64,000 bases of DNA from Pararhizobium sp. YC-54 (GTDB lineage Bacteria > Pseudomonadota > Alphaproteobacteria > Rhizobiales > Rhizobiaceae). The stretch is from contig NZ_JAOYTH010000010.1 of the NCBI RefSeq assembly GCF_025847205.1, positions 1 to 64,000 on the forward strand, in the 5' to 3' direction. The translations under genes were made by a program, and so were the position numbers. The number at the start of each line of letters is the position of its first letter. The first letter of the stretch is position 1. The notes beneath the pieces were generated by a model, which did no database searches, was not told the origin of the DNA, and saw nothing but the letters and a program-made list of their open reading frames with translations. Positions 1-8,157 of the stretch are shown here, in pieces.

Positions 1-42
1 AGCCTAAATGCGATATTCGGCGTCAGCCGAATGCACAGATAA

Positions 43-119
<77 letters not shown>

Positions 120-123
120 AACC

Positions 124-159
124 AAAAGCCCCGACGACAGAAATGTCTCGGGGCTTTTT
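124..159 (+). terminator. Rho-independent terminator of the tRNA gene
   Basis: AAAAGCCCCGA and TCGGGGCTTTTT form an 11-bp stem ending in a T run, five bases after the tRNA CCA end. The A run on the left arm would also allow termination of transcripts coming from the other side. Confidence 0.9.
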
Positions 160-204
160 GGCGTTTAACGACGCGGGGCTCACACGCTCACCGGAAAGGC
201 CCGG

Positions 205-1395
205 CTAAGCGAATAGGAAATCGGCGCTGGTGAAATTGGCGGCAGTCAGATTATCGGCGGGATCATCGACAAGCGCTAAGAACACTTTCCCAACAGCGTC
301 GTAGCCTTTGATCAGCACTCCCCCCGTTGGATCGTCGTAGGCATAAACCGTTCCAGCCACGCCAGTGCTCGAATATTGGCGGATACCAAGTTTCTCCAGG
401 ACAAGAATATCGAGGCCATCTTGAAAGTCCATAATGGTGTCCTGCCCGACGAAAGCACCGGCCCCCTTGAACACAAACCTGTCGGCATCGGCGCCGCCCC
501 ACAGCACATCGGCCCCTGAATCGCCGAAAAGGACATCCTGGCCTTCATCGCCGTTCAGAACGTCATTGCCGTCACCGCCATAGAACAGGTCATTGCCGAT
601 GCCCCCGCTGATGAGATCGGCGCCGCCCTCGCCGCTTATTCTATCTGCGCCGGCATCGCCGAAGGCAATGTCAGCCCCCCCACCCAGCTCGATTCTGTCG
701 TTGCCATCGCCTCCGTGCGCCTCGTCAATACCCGCCTCGGAATCGATGGTATCGTTTCCCCTGCCCCCGGAGAGAAAGTTGTTGCCATCTCCGCCATCGA
801 CACTGTCGTCGCCGTCGCCGCCGAGCATCCGATCGTTGCCGGTTTGCCCTTTCAAGACATCGTGTCCGCCTTCGCCATATATCAAATCGTCGCCGGCTCC
901 GCCGCTAACCGCTTGCTGTGTTATTTCGCCGGTAGCGGGGTCGATACGTTCAGCAAATCCATCATTTCCGGAGCCGGCATAGATCACATCGTTCCCATCG
1001 GCAGCGTCGATATACTCTTCACCGGCTCCACCATGGATCGTGTCATGACCGGCACCGCCGAGGATATGGTCGTGACCGTCGCCACCATCGATGAAGTCGT
1101 TGCCAATGCCACCCTCGAAAATGTCGTTACCCAGGCCGCCAATGAAATGGTCATCCCCCTGACCGCCATCAAAACTATCCTTGCCGTCGCCACCTTCGGC
1201 ATAGTCATTTCCGGAACCAGCCCTGAAGAAGTCGTCGCCAAGCCCTCCGTAAAGCCTGTCGTTGCCTTCTGCGCCATCGAGATAGTCGTTGCCGTCATAT
1301 CCCCACAATATGTCGTCGCCGGCGTAACCGTAAATCGTATCGGCCTCATTGGTGCCGTACAACACGTCGGCCAGCAGGGTTCCCTTGAGAATCAT
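205..1395 (-). CDS. RTX-type calcium-binding repeat protein
   Basis: A 396-residue protein made almost entirely of tandem glycine/aspartate-rich nonapeptide repeats (pattern GGxGxDxLx, for example GGAGDDLIYGEGGHDVL). Such repeats fold into a calcium-loaded parallel beta-roll outside the cell. The last 80 residues (DTIMDFQDGLDILVLEKLG onward) resemble the C-terminal region of RTX proteins that carries the type I secretion signal. No catalytic domain and no N-terminal signal peptide are visible, which fits type I export. The start has a good ribosome site (GGGGTGAGGGGCA before ATG). No type I secretion genes lie nearby. It may be a surface or matrix protein. Confidence 0.85.
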   Translation of the reverse strand: MILKGTLLADVLYGTNEADTIYGYAGDDILWGYDGNDYLDGAEGNDRLYGGLGDDFFRAGSGNDYAEGGDGKDSFDGGQGDDHFIGGLGNDIFEGGIGNDFIDGGDGHDHILGGAGHDTIHGGAGEEYIDAADGNDVIYAGSGNDGFAERIDPATGEITQQAVSGGAGDDLIYGEGGHDVLKGQTGNDRMLGGDGDDSVDGGDGNNFLSGGRGNDTIDSEAGIDEAHGGDGNDRIELGGGADIAFGDAGADRISGEGGADLISGGIGNDLFYGGDGNDVLNGDEGQDVLFGDSGADVLWGGADADRFVFKGAGAFVGQDTIMDFQDGLDILVLEKLGIRQYSSTGVAGTVYAYDDPTGGVLIKGYDAVGKVFLALVDDPADNLTAANFTSADFLFA

Positions 1396-1563
1396 TGCCC
1401 CTCACCCCTCTTGATTTAAAGACCGACCGCACCGCAACACAGGTTCGCGCCCAGTCTAGGCTTTCAATCTGCGAACAAGTTGCATGAAGACCCGCAGCGC
1501 CGGATAGCTGAAATTAAAATATGAACTTTAACTAAAGTAACAGCTTGAGCCCGGATTGACAAC

Positions 1564-1646
1564 GGAGGCAGAGGAGCCCGCCACATCCCCACGCTTGTCG
1601 TGGCCGGGAGAATGGGACGGGCGTGCACGCCAGTGCCTCCTTTTTT
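1564..1646 (+). ncRNA. candidate structured small RNA or leader with terminator-like end
   Basis: The gap 1396-1770 has no convincing gene. Within it GGAGGCA (1564-1570) pairs with TGCCTCC (1634-1640), followed by six T (1641-1646). Inside, GCCCG (1576-1580) pairs with CGGGC (1618-1622), and CCACG pairs with CGTGG around a five-base loop (1589-1603). These nested pairings make one long hairpin ending like a Rho-independent terminator. It could be a small RNA or an attenuator ahead of the permease operon. No known RNA family is recognised. Confidence 0.35.
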
Positions 1647-1721
1647 CGCAAATGCGACATTTTGGCGCATAGCTGCCTTGACCAATCGGCCGAGGCGCAA
1701 TATTCGTTGGAAGAAAATAAT

Positions 1722-1736
1722 TTGCCTGTAAGGCAA
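1722..1736. promoter_or_regulatory. inverted repeat, possible operator of the permease operon
   Basis: TTGCCT-GTA-AGGCAA is a perfect 6-bp inverted repeat with a three-base loop, 35 bp ahead of the first gene of the operon starting at 1771. The spacing suits a dimeric repressor or activator site. No regulator gene is adjacent, so the binding protein is unknown. Confidence 0.35.
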
Positions 1737-1770
1737 TATTGGACGTGAAAGCGTATTCTGGGAGGGACGC

Positions 1771-2082
1771 ATGATAATCCAAGAGGCAGGTGCCGACACG
1801 CACCTTACAACGCGCATCGACCGGATGCATTCACGCGACAGGGCAGGATTGATCGTCTTCGTAACGGTGCTGTGGTGCACGATGGTGTTCGCACTGGTGA
1901 CGATCTGGCCCTACATTTCGCTGCCGGCCATCCGTATCATCCTGACCGTCGCCTGCGGCCTGGTGCTGGTATTCAACACGGCGGCCATCGTTGCGATGCT
2001 GCGCCACTACCACGAAGACAAGCATTTCATTTACGGGCTCGATCTCAAGCATCTCGACGAGATGCGCCGGCGCCGGCGCTAG
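1771..2082 (+). CDS. small two-helix membrane protein, operon with APC permease
   Basis: A 103-residue protein of no recognised family. A charged N-terminus (about 1-25) is followed by two hydrophobic segments (about 26-48 and 52-76) and a strongly basic tail ending in six arginines. GGGAGGGACGC precedes the ATG. It is the first gene of a tight four-gene run: its stop is followed after nine bases by the next start, with the ribosome site AGGAGGGG right after the stop codon. Sitting before a transporter suggests an accessory subunit; this is inferred from position only. Confidence 0.75.
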   Translation: MIIQEAGADTHLTTRIDRMHSRDRAGLIVFVTVLWCTMVFALVTIWPYISLPAIRIILTVACGLVLVFNTAAIVAMLRHYHEDKHFIYGLDLKHLDEMRRRRR

Positions 2083-2091
2083 GAGGGGATC

Positions 2092-2475
2092 ATGGCTTAC
2101 AAACCACCGAAACAGAGCTTTGCCGGGCAGATTTTCGACGTCATTACCCTTTTGGTCCTGACTGTCGGTGCGCTCTATCTTCCACTCTATCTGGGCCTTG
2201 CAGGTGCTACCAAGACGCCGGCACCCATCGCCAATCCCACATGGGAGGCGCTCGGCCAGAATGCCACCGAGCAGCAGCAGTGGGCAGCGCTTGGCGTTAC
2301 CGATCCAGCGGCGGCCAATGACATCATCACCGCCCGGTTCGACTATTCGTTCAGCTGGATGGCCCTTGTGATCATGGCAATCCTGGTGATCGGATATTTC
2401 GTGATGGTGGTCAGGCTGTCGGACAAGGAATATCGCGACGTGATCGCTGAGCGCTTCGGCGCCAGGAAGAAATAG
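2092..2475 (+). CDS. small two-helix membrane protein, operon with APC permease
   Basis: A 127-residue protein of no recognised family. Two hydrophobic segments (about 15-37 and 89-112) enclose a hydrophilic loop of roughly 50 residues rich in Ala, Gln and Pro, which would lie on one side of the membrane. The C-terminus is charged (SDKEYRDVIAERFGARKK). The start follows AGGAGGGGATC. It lies between another small membrane protein and a 55-residue one, all upstream of the APC permease, which suggests that the products act together. Confidence 0.78.
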   Translation: MAYKPPKQSFAGQIFDVITLLVLTVGALYLPLYLGLAGATKTPAPIANPTWEALGQNATEQQQWAALGVTDPAAANDIITARFDYSFSWMALVIMAILVIGYFVMVVRLSDKEYRDVIAERFGARKK

Positions 2476-2486
2476 GGAAGGCACCA

Positions 2487-2654
2487 ATGGATATCTGGAC
2501 TGTTCTGGAATACGCGGCCTGGGCCCTTTCGGCGCTCTTTGCCCTTTTGATGCTCTCCGACATGGTCCGCATCGACACCACCTACGACAACGAGCTGCTG
2601 ACATCATCTCGCGAAGGCGAGATCGAAGCGGCAGCCGAACGTCACACGCTGTGA
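2487..2654 (+). CDS. single-helix membrane micro-protein, operon with APC permease
   Basis: A 55-residue reading frame with start ATG at 2487, ribosome site GGGAAGG seven bases before it, and stop TGA at 2652-2654. One hydrophobic helix (about residues 8-25, EYAAWALSALFALLMLSD) is followed by an acidic soluble tail (TTYDNELLTSSREGEIEAAAE). The spacing to the genes on both sides is 11 and 10 bases, so it fits exactly into the operon. It has no recognised family. It may be a small regulatory subunit of the downstream permease. Confidence 0.7.
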   Translation: MDIWTVLEYAAWALSALFALLMLSDMVRIDTTYDNELLTSSREGEIEAAAERHTL

Positions 2655-2664
2655 GGGGCCGGAC

Positions 2665-4062
2665 ATGGTAGACACGAAAATCACCTCCGGCCAGCCTGAA
2701 CGGCTGCAGCTTTTGCGCGTTCTCGGTCCCGCACATATCTGGGCGCTCGGCGTCGGCATTGTTCTTGTCGGCGAATATATGGGATGGAACTTCGCAATCG
2801 GCAAAGGCGGCATGATTGCAGGCCTGATTGCCTGCTGGGTAGCCGGCCTGCTTTATACCTGCGTGGCAATGATCGATTCCGAAGTGACATCGACGGTCGC
2901 TGCAGCCGGCGGCCAGTATGCGCAGGCCAAGCACATCGTCGGCCCGCTGATGGCCTTCAATGTCGGGTTGTTCCTGGTCATGGCCTATACGATGCTCGAG
3001 GCTGCCAACGCCATCACCATCGGCTTTCTGCTCGACACGGTGGCCGGCATGCAAGGACATACAGGCCTGCACCAGCAGCCGTTCATCGTTCTCTGCGTCA
3101 TGTTCCTGGCATGGTTGAATTATCGCGGCGTGCTGGCCACGCTGACATTCAACCTCGTCATTACCGCCATTGCTTTCATGGCCATCATCGCCCTGTTCCT
3201 GTCGGTGCAGTTCGGTGTATCGAGCGTGCCGCTCGATTTCTCGGCGGTGACGACAGATCCCATGCCCTATGGGTGGATCGGCATTCTCGCCTCCCTGCAC
3301 TTCGGCCTCTGGTACTATCTCGGTATCGAGGGCACCTGTCAGGCGGCCGAGGAAGTGCGGTCGCCCGCCCGCTCGCTACCTTATGGCACCATGGCCGGCA
3401 TCATGACGCTGCTGATCGCCGCGACCATGACCTGGTACGTCTGCTCGGGACTGATCCCTTGGGAATATCTCGGTCAGGCGGGAACGCCGCTCTTTGATGC
3501 GGCCCGTGTGACGGGCAATCGTGGCCTGATGGTTCTCCTGTTCATCGGCACGATGTTTTCGACGCTTGCCTCGGCAAACGGCTGCATCAACGATGCCTCG
3601 CGGGCCTGGTTCTCGATGGGCCGCGACCGTTACCTGCCGATCTGGTTCGGGGCGGTGCACCCGGTCTATCGCACGCCCTACCGCTCGATCATCTTTCTCG
3701 TGCCGATCGCGCTGATCTTCGCGCTTGGCGCGCCGCTGGATCAGGTCGTGACGTTCTCGATTCTCTCCGGATTGCTGGGCTACACGTTCATGACCTTCAA
3801 CATGGTGATGTTCCGCAGGAAATGGCCGCTCGACACGATCAAGCGCGGTTATGTCCATCCCATGCATCCCCTGCCGACGATCGTGCTTTTGATCCTCTGC
3901 GCCACCGCCTATGTCGCCGTGTTCCTGGGTTACGGCACACAGCTGATCGCCATGGTCAGTTTCTATATCATCGCATCGCTGTGGTTCCATTTCCGGCGCT
4001 ACCGCTTCGTGCGCCGTGGCGACCAGTTCACCATGCCCTGGCCGCGGCCGGAAGGCTATTGA
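2665..4062 (+). CDS. APC-superfamily permease, ethanolamine/amino-acid type
   Basis: A 465-residue membrane protein with about 12 hydrophobic segments. The opening region (LGPAHIWALGVGIVLVGEYMGWNFAIGKGG) and the first helices match APC amine permeases, closest in my reading to ethanolamine permeases (EutP/Eat type). Residues EVTSTVAAAGGQYAQAKHIVGPL carry the family glycine-rich signature. ATG follows GAGGGGCCGGAC. It is the last of four closely packed genes, the other three coding for small membrane proteins, which is unusual because APC permeases normally work alone. The substrate is not settled by sequence; a small amine or amino acid is likely. No ethanolamine-lyase genes are nearby. Confidence 0.85.
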   Translation: MVDTKITSGQPERLQLLRVLGPAHIWALGVGIVLVGEYMGWNFAIGKGGMIAGLIACWVAGLLYTCVAMIDSEVTSTVAAAGGQYAQAKHIVGPLMAFNVGLFLVMAYTMLEAANAITIGFLLDTVAGMQGHTGLHQQPFIVLCVMFLAWLNYRGVLATLTFNLVITAIAFMAIIALFLSVQFGVSSVPLDFSAVTTDPMPYGWIGILASLHFGLWYYLGIEGTCQAAEEVRSPARSLPYGTMAGIMTLLIAATMTWYVCSGLIPWEYLGQAGTPLFDAARVTGNRGLMVLLFIGTMFSTLASANGCINDASRAWFSMGRDRYLPIWFGAVHPVYRTPYRSIIFLVPIALIFALGAPLDQVVTFSILSGLLGYTFMTFNMVMFRRKWPLDTIKRGYVHPMHPLPTIVLLILCATAYVAVFLGYGTQLIAMVSFYIIASLWFHFRRYRFVRRGDQFTMPWPRPEGY

Positions 4063-4073
4063 ACAGGAAGGGA

Positions 4074-4101
4074 CCCCGCAGCCGGATCGACGGCTGCGGG
4101 G
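4074..4101 (+). repeat. perfect hairpin after the permease gene
   Basis: CCCCGCAGCCG and CGGCTGCGGGG form an 11-bp perfect stem around GATCGA, 12 bases after the permease stop and 22 bases before the next start. There is no T run, so it is more likely an attenuator or an mRNA-stabilising element between the two genes than a full terminator. Confidence 0.6.
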
Positions 4102-4123
4102 ATTGCGTCTGGAGGGACCAGGG

Positions 4124-4819
4124 TTGACGATCTACTACCTGTTCAGCGTCTTCGCCCTTTTGGCTGCCGCCTGGCTCATCCGGGCTGCCATGGCAGGACA
4201 TCGGGACGCCATGCAACAGCGCGGCCGGTTACTCGATGAAGCACACGGCCTGCTTGGCGAGCCCGGCATGATCCTTGCACCGGATCGGTTTCCCATCGTC
4301 ACCGGGCGGATCGGCGACGGCCGCCATGTCAAAATCGAGCTGATCGCCGATACGATGGTGACACGCCGTCTGCCGCAACTCTGGCTGAAGGTGACGTTGT
4401 TCGAAAGCATGGCGCGCGACTGCCCGTCGCTGGGCGTGCTCGCGCGTCCGACCGGCTCTGAATATTATTCGCTCGTTCACGGCTTTCCGGAATGGATGAC
4501 GCCGCCCGAGATGGGGATGTCATCGCTAATGCGCGGCGACGGGCGCGCCACGGTGGAGCAGACGGCAATCGCCGGCCGGCATTTCCAGCGGCTGTTTGCC
4601 GATCAAAGGGTCAAGGAGGCGGTGATGACCTCCAAGGCAACCCGGCTTGTCTATCAGGCATCGCAAGGTGAGCGGGCGGCGCACATGTTCCTGCGGCAGG
4701 CGCGATTTCCCCTCGATAGGATTCCTGCCGCAACGATCGGACAGGCCATTGCGCTGACGGCAGGCCTGAGTACGATTTACGCCGAAGCAGACAGGCCACC
4801 TGTCGCTAAAGTTGCTTGA
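4124..4819 (+). CDS. membrane-anchored protein of unknown function
   Basis: A 231-residue protein. I chose the TTG at 4124 because GGAGG lies eight bases upstream and the protein then begins with a membrane anchor (about residues 2-22, IYYLFSVFALLAAAWLIRAA); the frame stays open upstream to 4016, but that part reads through the hairpin and is not protein-like. The rest is soluble and mixed alpha/beta with no domain I recognise (for example GRIGDGRHVKIELIADTM, PEWMTPPEMGMSSLMRGDG). It follows the APC permease operon and is followed after about 10 bases by another small membrane protein. Confidence 0.7.
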   Translation: MTIYYLFSVFALLAAAWLIRAAMAGHRDAMQQRGRLLDEAHGLLGEPGMILAPDRFPIVTGRIGDGRHVKIELIADTMVTRRLPQLWLKVTLFESMARDCPSLGVLARPTGSEYYSLVHGFPEWMTPPEMGMSSLMRGDGRATVEQTAIAGRHFQRLFADQRVKEAVMTSKATRLVYQASQGERAAHMFLRQARFPLDRIPAATIGQAIALTAGLSTIYAEADRPPVAKVA

Positions 4820-4829
4820 AGGGCTGCAT

Positions 4830-5084
4830 GTGTCGAAACCGGTAAACCCCTATCTCGTTCTGCTCCTGGCGATCATCCTGCCCGGTGCTGGCCATGTCGC
4901 CATCGGCGAGGCACGCCGCGGGCTGGCATTTGCGCTGTTCGTCCTTTTGTTTTCGTTCCTGACCTATATGACCACGACGCCGGAACAGTCCTTTATCGGG
5001 CGACATGCGGGCGGGCTGTTCATCTGGGCAATCTCGATCCCGGACGCCTATCGCCGGGCACGGATTCGTTTTTCGATCGGATGA
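4830..5084 (+). CDS. small membrane protein, TM2-like PGAGH family
   Basis: An 84-residue protein with start GTG at 4830, preceded by GAAGGG at seven bases; an upstream TTG at 4812 would overlap the previous gene by eight bases. Two or three hydrophobic segments are seen. The pattern LLLAIILPGAGHVAIGEARRGLAFALF resembles the PGxGHxxxGxxxRGL signature of small membrane proteins related to TM2-like domains. The function of these is unknown. It is probably co-transcribed with the gene ending at 4819. Confidence 0.7.
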   Translation: MSKPVNPYLVLLLAIILPGAGHVAIGEARRGLAFALFVLLFSFLTYMTTTPEQSFIGRHAGGLFIWAISIPDAYRRARIRFSIG

Positions 5085-5202
5085 GGCGAAATGTTTTGCG
5101 CAGACACGCAAAAGTTTCGATGTCGCCACGTTTTCTGTTGTGGCAAACGAAAAATCTGATTTACTGGCGCTTCGCTAATTGGCTTTTGGGGGATATTTGC
5201 CG

Positions 5203-5868
5203 ATGGTGTCGACCCGCAGGGATGTTTTGCTTGGTGGCTTGGCGTTACTTGGCGCCAGCACGGTTCAGAGGCCGGCGTTCGCCGCATCACCGTCTTATTT
5301 TTCCGGCACTGCCATCGACAATGGCGTGACCTTTCGGGCGACCAACTTCGCCAAGATCGACAAGCAGTGGCACCGCCAGGTTGTCAAATATTTCAGCAGC
5401 GAGCCGATCGGCACCGTCGTTGTCGATACAAGGCACCATTTTCTCTACGTGATCATGGAGAACAAGACAGCCATCCGCTACGGCGTCGGCGTCGGCCGCG
5501 AGGGCTTCAAATGGTTTGGCCGTGCCACGATCGACAATAAATCGCTTTGGCCGCGCTGGACGCCGCCGCCGGAGATGCGCAAGCGCCATCCCGAGCTGCC
5601 CGAATACGTCGACGGCGGCTCGCCGAAAAATCCGCTTGGCCCCCGCGCCATGTACCTGCTTCGCGACGGCGTCGATACCGGCTACCGATTCCACGGTACG
5701 CTGGAGCCGGGGAGCATCGGCAAGGATGCCTCCAGCGGCTGCATCCGCATGTTCAACGAAGACGCCATCGACCTTTACCAGCGCTGCCCGATCGGCACCG
5801 CCGTGCAGGTTCTGCCGCATATTGCCGACCAGGCCCCCCAGGTCAGCGACGCAACCCTGGTCGAATAA
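5203..5868 (+). CDS. L,D-transpeptidase (YkuD), Tat-type signal
   Basis: A 221-residue periplasmic protein. The N-terminus STRRDVLLGGLALLGAS is a twin-arginine-like signal. The YkuD catalytic domain covers roughly residues 65-205, with the active-site motif HGT (His164) followed by SSGCIRM (Cys180). L,D-transpeptidases cross-link peptidoglycan peptides or attach outer-membrane proteins to the wall. The ATG at 5203 is chosen because GGGGG lies 11 bases upstream and the signal then starts at once; a TTG at 5179 is in frame. It is followed after 14 bases by an OmpA-type lipoprotein gene, a natural envelope partner. Confidence 0.9.
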   Translation: MVSTRRDVLLGGLALLGASTVQRPAFAASPSYFSGTAIDNGVTFRATNFAKIDKQWHRQVVKYFSSEPIGTVVVDTRHHFLYVIMENKTAIRYGVGVGREGFKWFGRATIDNKSLWPRWTPPPEMRKRHPELPEYVDGGSPKNPLGPRAMYLLRDGVDTGYRFHGTLEPGSIGKDASSGCIRMFNEDAIDLYQRCPIGTAVQVLPHIADQAPQVSDATLVE

Positions 5869-5882
5869 GGAAAATCACCCCG

Positions 5883-6413
5883 ATGACTGCTACGACCGGT
5901 TTCACGAGGCGTCTTGCCGCCGCGGCCATGCTGCTGGCGCTCGCCGGCTGCAACACCACCGATATCGCCTCTGTCGAAGAACCGGCTGCAGTGCCGATGA
6001 CCGGCCAGACCAACGATCCTGCGCCCGGTTTCGAGAACGTCGCAGCTGGCAGCGAAGAGGATTTTATCCTCAATGTCGGCCGGCGGGTCTACTTCACGCA
6101 GGACTCAGCCAAGCTCGATTCTGTCGCCATGGCAACGTTGGATAACCAGGCCGCCTGGCTCAACAGGAATCCGCGCTGGCTGCTCAAGCTGCAGGGGTTT
6201 GCCGACGATTCCGGATCGGCGTCCAAAATGGAGGCGCTTTCGCAGAAGCGTGCCGATGCGGCGATGGCCTATCTCGCCTCGAAGGGCGTGGACGCCGGGC
6301 GCATGTGGGCCAAGGGCTATGGCAACGACCGCGAAGTCCGCGACTGCACGGACCGCTCCTGCAAGGTGCAGAACCGCCGCGTCGTCACCAATCTGCGCAC
6401 AACCCGCGACTGA
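5883..6413 (+). CDS. OmpA-family outer-membrane lipoprotein
   Basis: A 176-residue protein. The signal peptide ends in the lipobox LAGC (Cys23 lipidated). The C-terminal OmpA/Pal peptidoglycan-binding domain spans about residues 65-172, with the conserved LQGFADDSGS segment, a SQKRADAAMAYLASKGVDAGRM helix, the GYGNDREV turn and the terminal NRRVV motif. It should tie the outer membrane to peptidoglycan. It is co-directional with the L,D-transpeptidase. Its length is close to that of Pal proteins, but the tol-pal genes are absent, so it is a Pal-like paralogue. Confidence 0.88.
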   Translation: MTATTGFTRRLAAAAMLLALAGCNTTDIASVEEPAAVPMTGQTNDPAPGFENVAAGSEEDFILNVGRRVYFTQDSAKLDSVAMATLDNQAAWLNRNPRWLLKLQGFADDSGSASKMEALSQKRADAAMAYLASKGVDAGRMWAKGYGNDREVRDCTDRSCKVQNRRVVTNLRTTRD

Positions 6414-6465
6414 CGCTGACCGTTCCCGACGGCTGCAGCCAGGAATTTCGGTCGTGACGGTGTAG

Positions 6466-8157
6466 CTACCGCAGCCAGCTGGGGAGCCGCGCCGGGACGC
6501 GGCCGGTCAGCGCTGCCTCGACGCAATCTGCAAGACTACCGAAGCGGACCACCCTGTTGCTCAGGCCGGGGCCGTAATGGGCGTATTTTCCGGAATTGGT
6601 GATGAGCGTTCGGGTGCTCTTCGGGAAAACCGGCTCGCTGATGGAACACCAGCAGAGATCGGGCACGACACGCACACCGCCCTGTTCGAGCTTCGCAAGC
6701 GTACCGTCATCGCGCGCCTCGGTGATGACCTGATGACCTGCCGTGACGATGACGGCGACATCGGTGTGACGCTTGCGCCCGGCAAGCGCCGCTGCCAGTG
6801 CCCGGCATTCACTCAGCGAGGCATGGGGGCTGCCGATGGCCACGAGCTCGACCTGCTCCGGTCCCGAATTCAGCCGTGTCCAAGCCTCAGTCATATCGGC
6901 GCGGGTGATCGTCTTTCGTTCCGCACCAGCCATTGCGCCCTCCCCGGCTTCGGGCGTCACGCCCTCGACGTGAAGCATGGGTGCGGCGGAGGTGGTTCCG
7001 AAGGCGGCGCAGAGCGCCTTGAGGTCGTCTGCCGAGGGCTGCGCGGAACCAAGACCCCGCAGCAGCGGAATGCGGTCAGGCGCTGCGCGGCCGGCGAGAT
7101 AGCCGATCAGCGGCCAGAAGGCGTCATCGATATTGTCGGGCAATTCGACATCGATAATCGAGCGGGCCTTGCGGTTTTCCGTCAGATAGACCCCTGAGAG
7201 CGGCGCGCGTCCGGTGAGAGCGATGCACAGGTCGAGGAAATCCGGATGCTTCGGCGTGCGGGCGCCGAGCACCGAATTGGCGAAGATCACGGCGTTCGAT
7301 TCCGCCCAAGCAATCGCTTCGCCCGCGTGCGGCGCGCTGGCCAGAAGATAGGGAGAGCAGGTGAACGTCGGACGGCATCCCATGCGGACATAGGCATCGG
7401 CGAGCCTTGCCGCCGGATCGCCGAAGGCGCTGGGCACACCTTGCGCCCGCCAGTTGGCGTGATCGACCGAGATCGCATTCATGGTGGTCGGCACGCGAAC
7501 CTGCGCGCCCATTTCGGCCATTCTTTCGGCGAAAACCAGATTGGCCGGGCTGGCATAGATGCAGCCGTCGATGTGTCCCTGCGTCACATCCACCAGGCAG
7601 TTTGCGCCCTGCTGGGCAGCCATTGCGCAGATGATGCGCATCGCCTGCTGGATAGCCAGCCCCTGCTCGCCCCCCAGCATGGCACGATCGGTGTCGCTCA
7701 AGTCGAGCGTCGCCATGCGCGGCGCCATGACGGGCAGTGTCACGCCGTCCGCCTCGATCGACGTCGCGGTTATCCGCGCGGTCCTGGCACGCGACAGGGC
7801 CGCAAAGCTCTGCGGTGCGAGACGCAGGACGGGAAGCGGTTTGCCGAACATTTCGGCGGCGATCAGCGCGCCCAGCGTCAGCACGTCTTCGGCTTCGCAG
7901 AACACCAATGCTGCCGGCGCCCGTCCCGTCAGGATAAGATCCAGAAGCACGCCCGATCCGGTGCAGGAACCCCGGCTCGAGGGCATCATCAGGATGCCGC
8001 CGGTCAGACAGACGCCATGGAGGGGATGATGCACGTCGATGACGCTGCCGGTCGAGGGCGAGACCCCGCCCCAGAAACTCAGGGGCTCGGCTGACGCGAT
8101 GATCTGCCCCTCGGCGTTACCGCCGAGGATGCTTGAGGCGTGCATCGGATCACTCAT
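6466..8157 (-). CDS. aconitase X family dehydratase, likely cis-3-hydroxy-L-proline dehydratase
   Basis: A 563-residue fused AcnX protein. The N-terminal DUF126 swivel domain (about 5-135, with [14 protein letters not shown]) precedes the DUF521 catalytic domain (about 150-555, with [20 protein letters not shown] and [14 protein letters not shown], which hold the conserved cysteines). Characterised bacterial AcnX enzymes dehydrate cis-3-hydroxy-L-proline to pyrroline-2-carboxylate, which the reductase at 15156-16190 would turn into L-proline. It is the last gene of the hyp operon, and its ATG overlaps the end of the epimerase gene by four bases. Mevalonate-5-phosphate dehydratase is another AcnX activity but does not fit this context. 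Confidence 0.88.
   Translation of the reverse strand: MSDPMHASSILGGNAEGQIIASAEPLSFWGGVSPSTGSVIDVHHPLHGVCLTGGILMMPSSRGSCTGSGVLLDLILTGRAPAALVFCEAEDVLTLGALIAAEMFGKPLPVLRLAPQSFAALSRARTARITATSIEADGVTLPVMAPRMATLDLSDTDRAMLGGEQGLAIQQAMRIICAMAAQQGANCLVDVTQGHIDGCIYASPANLVFAERMAEMGAQVRVPTTMNAISVDHANWRAQGVPSAFGDPAARLADAYVRMGCRPTFTCSPYLLASAPHAGEAIAWAESNAVIFANSVLGARTPKHPDFLDLCIALTGRAPLSGVYLTENRKARSIIDVELPDNIDDAFWPLIGYLAGRAAPDRIPLLRGLGSAQPSADDLKALCAAFGTTSAAPMLHVEGVTPEAGEGAMAGAERKTITRADMTEAWTRLNSGPEQVELVAIGSPHASLSECRALAAALAGRKRHTDVAVIVTAGHQVITEARDDGTLAKLEQGGVRVVPDLCWCSISEPVFPKSTRTLITNSGKYAHYGPGLSNRVVRFGSLADCVEAALTGRVPARLPSWLR

Noticed and set aside
715..1419. Plus-strand 234-residue frame over the RTX gene
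   Set aside because: It is the mirror of the glycine/aspartate repeats (a Val/Ala/Ile-rich repeat) and has no family match; the minus-strand RTX reading is clearly the gene.
1831..3300. Minus-strand 489-residue frame opposite the small membrane genes and permease
   Set aside because: Rich in Arg, His, Gln and Asp with no domain; it covers four well-supported plus-strand genes with their own ribosome sites.
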